Shown here: positions 58,004 to 64,000 of the stretch, in pieces | Position numbering within the stretch: the first letter of the stretch is position 1 | Layout of the letters: the number at the start of each line of letters is the position of its first letter | Assembly (NCBI GenBank): GCA_002413045.1 | Contig: DHWF01000051.1 | Location: 422 to 64,421 of the forward strand | DNA from: Chloroflexi bacterium UBA5189 | GTDB taxonomy: Bacteria > Chloroflexota > Limnocylindria > Limnocylindrales > CSP1-4 | Direction: 5' to 3' | DNA length: 64,000 nt | Position numbers and translations under genes: made by a program | Notes under the pieces: model-generated | The model's database searches: none | The model's input: the letters and a program-made list of their open reading frames with translations, nothing else | Told to the model about the DNA's origin: nothing

Positions 58004-58756
58004 ATGTCCGGACACTCAAAATGGTCGACGATCAAGCGCGCGAAAGGCGTCACCGACGCCAAGCGCAGCGCGGTCTTCACCAAGGTCGCACGGGAGATCA
58101 GCGTGGCCGCGCGCCAGGGCGGCGGCGACCCCGACGCGAACTACCGGCTGCGCCTCGCGATCGAGAAGGCGCGCTCCGTCAACATGCCGGCCGACAACAT
58201 CAAGCGAACCATCGACAAGGCCACCGGCGGCGGCGAGGCCGAACAGTTCGAGGAGATCATCTACGAGGGCTACGGCCCGGGCGGCGTGGCCATCCTCGTC
58301 GAGGCGGCGACGGACAACCGCAACCGAACGGCGGCGGACGTGCGCGCGCTGTTCACCAAGGCCGGCGGGGCGCTCGCCAGCTCCGGCGCGGTGGCCTGGC
58401 AGTTCGAGCCGCGCGGGCTGATCACGATCCCGGCGAACGGCCACGACCCGGACGACGTCGCGCTCACGGCCATCGATGCCGGGGCCGACGACGTCGACAC
58501 CAGCGGCGGCGAGGTCGTCGAGGTCTACACGACGCCCGGCGCCCTCGAGGCGGTCCGCAAGGCGCTCGACAAGGCCGGCGTGACGGTCGACTCCGCGGAG
58601 AGCGCGATGATCGCGAAGAACACGGTCGAGGTGGACGAGCACCGCGCGCGCCAGAACCTCCGCCTGGTCGAGTCGCTCGAGGACCTCGACGACGTCCAGC
58701 GGGTCACGGCCAACTTCGACATCCCCGAGGAGCTGTTCGCCGAGGTCGCGGGTTGA
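58004..58756 (+). CDS. YebC/PmpR family protein
   Basis: 250 residues. It opens with the family signature S-G-H-S-K-W-S-T-I-K-R, then G-G-D-P-D-A-N-Y-R-L-R and N-M-P-A-D-N-I-K-R. Members act as transcriptional regulators or help translation of polyproline stretches. The adjacent ruvC and ruvA order (yebC-ruvC-ruvA) is common in bacteria. Confidence 0.95.
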   Translation: MSGHSKWSTIKRAKGVTDAKRSAVFTKVAREISVAARQGGGDPDANYRLRLAIEKARSVNMPADNIKRTIDKATGGGEAEQFEEIIYEGYGPGGVAILVEAATDNRNRTAADVRALFTKAGGALASSGAVAWQFEPRGLITIPANGHDPDDVALTAIDAGADDVDTSGGEVVEVYTTPGALEAVRKALDKAGVTVDSAESAMIAKNTVEVDEHRARQNLRLVESLEDLDDVQRVTANFDIPEELFAEVAG

Positions 58757-58772
58757 CCTTTCGGGCGCCCAG

Positions 58773-59390
58773 GTGATTGTCCTCGGCATCGATCCGGGGA
58801 CGGCCGCGCTGGGCTACGGCATCGTCGAGGCCAAGAGCGGCCGCGTCCGCATGGTCGACGCCGGGACGCTGGTAACCAAGCCGGACGCCTCGCTCCCGAA
58901 GCGGCTCCTGGCGATCCACGGGCTCCTCGACGAGCTGATCGCGCTGCATCGGCCGGACATCCTCGCGGTGGAGCGGCTGTTCTTCTCGAGGAACGCACAG
59001 ACCGCGTTCGCGGTGGGTCAGGCGCGCGGCGTCGTGCTGCTCGCGGCCGCGCAGGCCGAGGTGCCCGTGCGCGAGGCCACGCCGAACGAGGTCAAGGTGG
59101 CGGTGACCGGTTACGGCGCCGCGGACAAGGAGCAGGTCGGGCGGATGGTCGCGGTCTGCCTCGGGCTCAAGGAGCCGCCCAGACCGGACGACACCGCCGA
59201 CGCCCTCGCGATCGCCATTTGGGCCGCGAACGCGGAGCGCCCGGGCGCCGAAGCGCTTCGATCGTCCGTGCTCGATCGCGCATCGGTGAATCCCATGACC
59301 ACGAACACGGGCGCGGGCAACAGCTACGAGCGCGCGGTCCGCGAGGCGATCGCGCGAGAGAAGGCGGCGCAGGGCCCGAAACGCTCGTGA
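58773..59390 (+). CDS. ruvC: Holliday junction endonuclease RuvC
   Basis: 205 residues, GTG start. Catalytic acids: Asp7 (G-I-D-P-G), Glu near 67 (A-V-E-R-L-F-F), and Asp residues of D-D-T-A-D-A near 139-143. It resolves Holliday junctions at the RuvAB complex. The C-terminal about 40 residues are an extra low-complexity tail. Gap to yebC is 16 bases. Confidence 0.95.
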   Translation: MIVLGIDPGTAALGYGIVEAKSGRVRMVDAGTLVTKPDASLPKRLLAIHGLLDELIALHRPDILAVERLFFSRNAQTAFAVGQARGVVLLAAAQAEVPVREATPNEVKVAVTGYGAADKEQVGRMVAVCLGLKEPPRPDDTADALAIAIWAANAERPGAEALRSSVLDRASVNPMTTNTGAGNSYERAVREAIAREKAAQGPKRS

Positions 59391-59397
59391 TCGCCCC

Positions 59398-59991
59398 GTG
59401 ATCGCCTCGCTCGACGGCATCGTCGGGGCGGTGACGTTCGAAGCGTTGATCGTCGAGGTCGGCGGAGTGGGGTATCGGGTCTACGCCTCCCCGTCCGTGC
59501 TTGCCGCCACGCCGCCGGGGAGCCGTCTGAAGCTGTTCACGCATCACGTGTTCCGCGAGGACCTCCAGGCCCTGTACGGGTTTCGCACGGCCGAGGAGCT
59601 CGGATTCTTCGGGCTGTTGCTGACGGTGACTGGGGTCGGGCCGAAGGTCGCGATGGCCATCGTCAGCTCCCGCCCGACCGCGGAGCTGCAGCTCGCGATC
59701 ATGCAGCAGGACCAGGCGGTACTCGTGTCGATCCCCGGTATCGGCAAGCGACTCGCGGAACGGGTGATCTTCGAGCTCAAGGAGAAGGTCGCGGCGGCGG
59801 GCGTGGCCGCGGGCGTGAGCGCGCTGGGTGGCCCGGTCGCCGAGGGCGACGTCGTGGGCGCGCTGCAGGCGCTCGGCTACTCGCTCCCGGAGGGGCGCGA
59901 AGCGGCCCGGATCGGGCTCGGCATGGCGGGTGTCGGGGCGTCGCTCGAGGAGCGGGTCAAGGCCGCGCTGCGGGTGCTCGCCCGCGACTGA
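59398..59991 (+). CDS. ruvA: Holliday junction DNA helicase subunit RuvA
   Basis: 197 residues, GTG start 7 bases after ruvC. N-terminal OB domain (I-A-S-L-D-G-I-V-G), then two helix-hairpin-helix motifs (G-V-G-P-K-V-A and I-P-G-I-G-K-R-L-A) and C-terminal domain III. It binds Holliday junctions and loads RuvB. ruvB does not follow here; a LacI regulator does. Confidence 0.95.
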   Translation: MIASLDGIVGAVTFEALIVEVGGVGYRVYASPSVLAATPPGSRLKLFTHHVFREDLQALYGFRTAEELGFFGLLLTVTGVGPKVAMAIVSSRPTAELQLAIMQQDQAVLVSIPGIGKRLAERVIFELKEKVAAAGVAAGVSALGGPVAEGDVVGALQALGYSLPEGREAARIGLGMAGVGASLEERVKAALRVLARD

Positions 59992-60003
59992 CCGCGAACC
60001 CCG

Positions 60004-60043
60004 ACAAGAACTTGTAGATTTCTTGCGTAATATTGCGTAGCAT
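60004..60043 (+). promoter_or_regulatory. lacI-type regulator promoter and candidate operator
   Basis: ACAAG-AA-CTTGT (60004-60015) is a palindrome. TAGCAT at 60038-60043 is a -10 box, 6 bases from the ATG at 60050. The sequence TGTAGATTTCTTGC at 60013-60026 matches TGTCAACTTCTTGC (61081-61094) ahead of the amylase gene, a possible shared operator. Confidence 0.45.
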
Positions 60044-60049
60044 GTCGCC

Positions 60050-61057
60050 ATGACACGACGACTCGCGGATGTTGCGAAGAAGGTTGGCGTCTCGGAAGCG
60101 ACCGTCAGCCGTGTCCTCAACGAGAAGCCCGGCGTCTCGGAGGGGACTCGCCAGCGGATCCTGACGGCCCTCGACGTCCTGGGCTACGAGCGGCCCACCA
60201 AGCTTCGCGGCGAACGCGCCAGGCTGGTCGGGCTCGTCCTCCCGGAGCTCCAGAACCCGATCTTCCCGGCCTTTGCAGAGATCGTCTGCAGCGCCCTCGC
60301 GCAACAGGGCTACACGCCCGTGCTGTGCACCCAGACCGCGGGCGGCGTGACCGAGGCGGACTATGTCGACCTGCTCCTGCAGCAGCAGGTCTCCGGCGTG
60401 GTCTTCGCCGGCGGGCTGTACACCCAGGCGGACGCTCCCCACGACCATTACCGCCGGCTCACCGCGCGCAAGCTTCCGACCGTCCTCGTCAACGCGCCGA
60501 TCGACGGCCTCGGGTTTGCGACGGTCTCGTGCGACGACGCGAGCGCCGCCGAGCAGGCGTTCCAGCATCTCGCCTCGCTCGGGCACGTTCGAATCGGCCT
60601 CCTGCTCGGGCCGCCGGACCACGTGCCGTCCCGGCGCAAGCTGGCCGCGGCGCTGCGGGCGGCACAGGCGGCGGGGATGCCCATCCCGCCGGAGCGGATC
60701 GCACACTCGCTGTATTCGCTCGAAGCGGCTCAGGCGTCGACGACCCGACTGCTGCGCGCGGGCGTGACCGGCATCGTCGCCGCGAGCGACCCGATGGCGC
60801 TCGGCGCGATCCGCGCGGTGCGGCGAGCCGGCCTCAGCGTGCCGGGGGACGTATCGGTCATCGGGTTCGACGACTCGGCGCTGATGAGCAGCATCGACCC
60901 GCCACTCACGACGGTTCGCCAGCCGATCGACGCCATGGGCCGGCTCGTGATCGAGCTGCTGACCGCCCAGATCGCCGGCAACGCCGTCGCCCACGACGAG
61001 ATGCTGTTCGAGCCGGAGCTGGTCGTCCGCGCGTCCACGGGAGCTGCGCCCGCCTGA
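60050..61057 (+). CDS. LacI family transcriptional regulator
   Basis: 335 residues. N-terminal helix-turn-helix with L-A-D-V-A-K-K-V-G-V-S-E-A-T-V-S-R-V-L-N and a hinge with Y-E-R-P, then a periplasmic-binding-protein-like effector domain (about 60-330). It presumably represses the adjacent sugar locus until a sugar binds. Candidate operators lie on both sides of the gene. Confidence 0.93.
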   Translation: MTRRLADVAKKVGVSEATVSRVLNEKPGVSEGTRQRILTALDVLGYERPTKLRGERARLVGLVLPELQNPIFPAFAEIVCSALAQQGYTPVLCTQTAGGVTEADYVDLLLQQQVSGVVFAGGLYTQADAPHDHYRRLTARKLPTVLVNAPIDGLGFATVSCDDASAAEQAFQHLASLGHVRIGLLLGPPDHVPSRRKLAAALRAAQAAGMPIPPERIAHSLYSLEAAQASTTRLLRAGVTGIVAASDPMALGAIRAVRRAGLSVPGDVSVIGFDDSALMSSIDPPLTTVRQPIDAMGRLVIELLTAQIAGNAVAHDEMLFEPELVVRASTGAAPA

Positions 61058-61072
61058 TCCGTCATCCGTCCA

Positions 61073-61119
61073 ACAATCGTTGTCAACTTCTTGCATTCTT
61101 TTGTCGGTCCTGTTACGTT
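61073..61119 (+). promoter_or_regulatory. Promoter and operator of the GH13/sugar locus
   Basis: TTGCAT (61091-61096), 17 bases, TACGTT (61114-61119) forms a good -35/-10 pair. ACAA-TCG-TTGT (61073-61083) is a palindrome directly upstream, and TGTCAACTTCTTGC (61081-61094) resembles the site ahead of lacI. This suggests LacI control, as inference. Confidence 0.5.
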
Positions 61120-61175
61120 CTCGGCCCGAGCCGCCGGTGGAGTGGCGGGCTTGGCTGGACGCATCGAGGGCATCC

Positions 61176-62900
61176 GTGACGGCTGTCGAGCGCGATGATC
61201 GGCTTCTGGGGAGGACGGCAACCGCGCCGTCGGCGACGAGCCCGGCCGCCGTGACCGAGGATCCACGCTGGTGGCGCCGGGCCGTGATCTACGAGATCTA
61301 CGTCCGCAGCTTCGCCGATGCGAATGGGGACGGCACGGGTGACATCGCCGGCGTGCGGTCCCGGCTCCCATACCTCCGCGACCTCGGGATCGACGCCGTC
61401 TGGTTCACCCCGTGGTACGCCTCGCCCCTGGCGGATGGCGGCTATGACGTCGCCGACTATCGGGCGATCGACCCGGCCTTCGGCACGCTGGCGGAGGCAG
61501 AGGCCCTGATCGCGGAGGCGCGAGCCCTCGGCATCCGGACGATCGTCGACGTCGTCCCCAATCACGTGTCCAGCCAGCACCCGTGGTTCCTGGCAGCGCT
61601 CCGGGCTCCGGCAGGGTCGCCGGAGCGGTCGCGGTTCTGGTTCCATCCCGGGCGCGACGAGCACGGCGAGGCGATGCCCACGGACTGGGTCTCGAACTTT
61701 GGTGGGGCGACCTGGACGCGGACCGTCGATGCGGCCGGGCGGCCGGGGGAGTGGTACCTCCACCTGTTCGCGGAGGACCAGCCGGACTTGAACTGGAACC
61801 ACCCGGACGTCCGGCGCGAGTTCGAGGACATCCTCCGCTTCTGGTTCGATCGCGGGGCGGCGGGCATCCGGATCGACTCGGCCGCCCTCCTGGTCAAGGA
61901 CGCGAGCCTCCCGGAAGTCCCCGACAAGCCGGGCCCCGGCGATCACCCGAGCGTCGACCGGGATGAGATCCACGACATCTATCGCGGCTGGCGCGCCGTG
62001 GCGGACACGTATGCCGACCCGAAGGCCCTCGTCGGCGAGGTCTGGCTCGCGGATGTCGATCGGTTCGTGCGCTACCTCCGGCCCGACGAGCTGCACACCG
62101 CCTTCAACTTCGACTTCCTCGCCCAGCCGTGGAGCGCGGCGGCGCTGCGGCTGTCGATCGACCAGGCCCGCGCGGCGCACGCGCCCGTCGACGCGCCGGC
62201 AACGTGGCTGCTCTCCAACCACGATGTCACCCGTCCGGTGACGCGCTACGGCCGGGGCGACTCGTCCTTCCGCTTCGCGGCGAAGCGGCGCGGAACGCCG
62301 ACGGATCTCGATCTGGGCCGGCGCCGGGCGCGCGCCGCGGCGCTCCTCACGGCCAGCCTGCCCGGGTCGCTGTACATCTACCAGGGCGACGAGCTGGGCC
62401 TCGACGAGGTCGAGAACCTCCCGCCGGAGCGCCTCCAGGACCCGATGGTCGTCCGCTCCGGCGGTGTCGATCCCGGTCGCGACGGCTGCCGGGTTCCGCT
62501 GCCCTGGTCCGGATCGGCGCCGCCGTTCGGGTTCAGCCCGCAAGACCGGCATGCCGATCCGTGGCTCCCGCAGCCATCGAGCTGGTCGGCGCTGACCGTC
62601 GAGGCGCAGCGGGCCGACGACACGTCGATGCTGGCGCTGTACCGCCGGGCGCTGGCGATCCGCCGAACGGATCCGGATCTGGCCGGCGAGGCGTTCACGT
62701 GGCTTCCCTCCGGACCGGACGTCCTCGCCTTCCGGCGCGGGCATCGATTCGTGAGCATCACGAACTTCAGCGCGGGCGAGGTCCGCGGGCCCGAGGGCGC
62801 CGAGCTGCTGCTCGCCAGCCACGAGCTTCGCGACGGGCACCTCCCAGCCGATTCGACCGGCTGGTGGCGGCTGTACGACCCACCCGGAGACGGGCCATGA
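61176..62900 (+). CDS. GH13 alpha-glucosidase/amylase
   Basis: 574 residues from the GTG at 61176 (GAGG 6 bases upstream, 57 bases after the -10). An ATG at 61080 lies upstream of the promoter and is rejected. GH13 regions: D-V-V-P-N-H, G-I-R-I-D-S with the catalytic Asp (near 234), G-E-V-W with the general acid Glu (near 289) and L-S-N-H-D (near 350). The pattern fits oligo-1,6/alpha-glucosidases. No signal peptide, so it acts on imported oligosaccharides. The next gene is a sugar-binding lipoprotein. Confidence 0.92.
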   Translation: MTAVERDDRLLGRTATAPSATSPAAVTEDPRWWRRAVIYEIYVRSFADANGDGTGDIAGVRSRLPYLRDLGIDAVWFTPWYASPLADGGYDVADYRAIDPAFGTLAEAEALIAEARALGIRTIVDVVPNHVSSQHPWFLAALRAPAGSPERSRFWFHPGRDEHGEAMPTDWVSNFGGATWTRTVDAAGRPGEWYLHLFAEDQPDLNWNHPDVRREFEDILRFWFDRGAAGIRIDSAALLVKDASLPEVPDKPGPGDHPSVDRDEIHDIYRGWRAVADTYADPKALVGEVWLADVDRFVRYLRPDELHTAFNFDFLAQPWSAAALRLSIDQARAAHAPVDAPATWLLSNHDVTRPVTRYGRGDSSFRFAAKRRGTPTDLDLGRRRARAAALLTASLPGSLYIYQGDELGLDEVENLPPERLQDPMVVRSGGVDPGRDGCRVPLPWSGSAPPFGFSPQDRHADPWLPQPSSWSALTVEAQRADDTSMLALYRRALAIRRTDPDLAGEAFTWLPSGPDVLAFRRGHRFVSITNFSAGEVRGPEGAELLLASHELRDGHLPADSTGWWRLYDPPGDGP

Positions 62901-62988
62901 GCTGCATCGCGGCAGAGGTGCGCATGGCATGACGATCCATTTCCCGAGCGCAGCGAGCACCATTGGGAACGTGAGAGGAGAAGACGAG

Positions 62989-64000
62989 ATGTCGAGGAGA
63001 CGTTCAAGGCCACCGGCAATGATCGCGGCAGTCCTGACGGCCGTGGTCGCCATCGTCGCGGCCTGCAGCCCGGTCGCGAGCCCGTCGCCAACCGCGGCAC
63101 CGGGCACCGGCCAGCCTGCCGCGACGGCAGGCGCATCGAGCGCCGCGCAGGCGCCCGTCACCATCACCGTCGGCGTCCTCCGACCGGGCGCCACGCAGGA
63201 GGCAGTCGACGCGCTGAACCTCCAGATCACGGAGTTCGAGGCGAAGTACCCCTGGATCACCGTCGTGCCGCAGGAGTACAACTGGACCGCGCCGACGTTC
63301 ACCGCGGCGCTCGCGGCGGGCACGCTACCCGTCGTGTTCACGATCCCGTTCACCGACGGCAAGGGCCTCATCGCCCAGCACCAGATCATCAACATCGACT
63401 CCCGCGTGCGGGCCCTCGGGTACGCCGACAAGTTCAACAAGAACGTCATCTCCAACGGCCAGGACACGAGCGGTGCGATCTGGGCTGTGCCGATCGCGGC
63501 ATACGGCATGTCCCTGACCTACAACCGGACCCTGTTCACCCAGGCCGGACTCGATCCGAATAACCCGCCCGCCACCTGGGATGACGTCCAGGCAGCGGCG
63601 AAGACGATTGCCGCGAAGACCGGCATGGCCGGCTATGCCGAGATGGCAACCGAGAACACCGGTGGCTGGCAGCTGACCACCTCGACGTACGCCCTCGGTG
63701 GGCGCATGGAGACGGTCGGCGCGGATGGCAAGGTCACCGCGACCCTCAACAACGACCAGACGAAGGCCGCCCTCGCGCGCCTGCAGACCATGCGCTGGCA
63801 GGACAACTCGCTGGGCTCCACCTTCGACTACGCGTGGGGAACGATCAACCAGGCATTCGCCTCCGGGCAGATCGGCATGTTCACCGGTGGCTCGGACCTG
63901 TACACGGCCATGGTCCAGAACAACAACCTGAACCCGGCCGACTACGGCGTCTCCGTGATCCCGCTCGCGAGCTCGCCGACTGCCGGCGTGCTCGGCGGCG
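62989..64000 (+). CDS. ABC sugar-binding lipoprotein (family 1), 3' end cut by window
   Basis: 337 codons seen. GAGGAG stands 8 bases upstream of the ATG. Basic N-terminus, hydrophobic stretch and lipobox V-A-A-C (about 20-25), then a Ser/Pro/Ala linker. The mature part opens with V-T-I-T-V-G-V-L-R-P-G and shows F-T-I-P-F-T-D, N-R-T-L-F-T-Q-A-G-L and the P-P-A-T-W-D-D-V-Q motif typical of extracellular solute-binding proteins of the MalE/UgpB group. The permease genes should follow outside the window. It is co-oriented with the GH13 gene. Confidence 0.9.
   Translation, partial: MSRRRSRPPAMIAAVLTAVVAIVAACSPVASPSPTAAPGTGQPAATAGASSAAQAPVTITVGVLRPGATQEAVDALNLQITEFEAKYPWITVVPQEYNWTAPTFTAALAAGTLPVVFTIPFTDGKGLIAQHQIINIDSRVRALGYADKFNKNVISNGQDTSGAIWAVPIAAYGMSLTYNRTLFTQAGLDPNNPPATWDDVQAAAKTIAAKTGMAGYAEMATENTGGWQLTTSTYALGGRMETVGADGKVTATLNNDQTKAALARLQTMRWQDNSLGSTFDYAWGTINQAFASGQIGMFTGGSDLYTAMVQNNNLNPADYGVSVIPLASSPTAGVLGG

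Noticed and set aside
55956..58421. 821-codon plus-strand ORF over the EF-G paralogue
   Set aside because: Antisense shadow; it also runs out of frame into the YebC gene.
61113..63509. 798-codon minus-strand ORF over the GH13 and sugar-binding genes
   Set aside because: Antisense to two genes with clear motifs and ribosome binding sites.
1..64000. CRISPR arrays, rRNA genes, IS transposases
   Set aside because: No regularly spaced repeats, no rRNA-like sequence and no transposase motifs were seen on either strand.

Overview
This is a gene-dense, GC-rich bacterial chromosome segment. The gene content points to a free-living Chloroflexota, possibly of the Ellin6529/Limnocylindria type. The evidence is very high GC at third codon positions, a T-box ahead of thrS, DUF881 and DUF951 proteins beside a peptidase-MA protein, many Pro/Thr-rich lipoproteins, and frequent leaderless promoters (a TANNNT box 6-8 bases before the start codon). 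No phage, IS transposase, integrase or CRISPR array is visible. The lineage is inferred, not proven.

Layout. 1-7.1 kb holds a truncated BNR-repeat sialidase-like secreted protein, an alpha/beta hydrolase, DUF1801 and DUF4242 proteins, a cupredoxin, a DUF2330 protein, a glycosyltransferase-like protein carrying a cysteinyl-tRNA-synthetase tail, and cysS. 7.2-16.2 kb is a tight run of co-oriented genes: a peptide-type solute-binding protein, a peptidase-MA metalloprotease, two DUF881 proteins, DUF951, an MFS exporter, an asparaginase and an amidohydrolase. 16.2-22 kb holds a small lipoprotein, a trypsin-like protease, a nucleoside deoxyribosyltransferase-like protein, a split DUF1254/DUF1214 pair, a flavin disulfide oxidoreductase and a TrmH-type methyltransferase. 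A 310-bp inverted-repeat island follows (22.06-22.37 kb), then an rRNA-type methyltransferase, an ArsA-like ATPase and PEP carboxylase (22.4-27.6 kb).

27.7-34.3 kb is the most unusual part. It contains three lipoprotein-type genes (one reduced to a remnant), two tandem duplicated units that each end in a promoter plus the 5' half of a tRNA-Val gene, a large cyclase/ATPase/TPR protein, and then the intact tRNA-Val(GAC). 34.3-37.5 kb has secreted proteins, an amicyanin-like lipoprotein and an MFS transporter.

37.5-48.4 kb is the translation and repair cluster: T-box, thrS, infC (ATC start), rpmI, rplT, a terminator, pheS, pheT, cvpA-like, 3-methyladenine glycosylase and mutS2. 48.4-60 kb holds a class A penicillin-binding protein, tyrS, an S9 peptidase, hisC, an EF-G paralogue, a YebC family gene, ruvC and ruvA. 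60-64 kb is the start of a sugar-utilisation locus: a LacI regulator, a GH13 glucosidase and a sugar-binding lipoprotein cut by the window end.

Working together. The 37.5-45 kb genes supply charged Thr- and Phe-tRNA, IF-3 and ribosomal proteins, with Thr starvation read by the T-box. ruvC/ruvA, mutS2 and the glycosylase cover recombination and base repair. The 60-64 kb genes form a regulator, enzyme and importer set for an alpha-glucoside.
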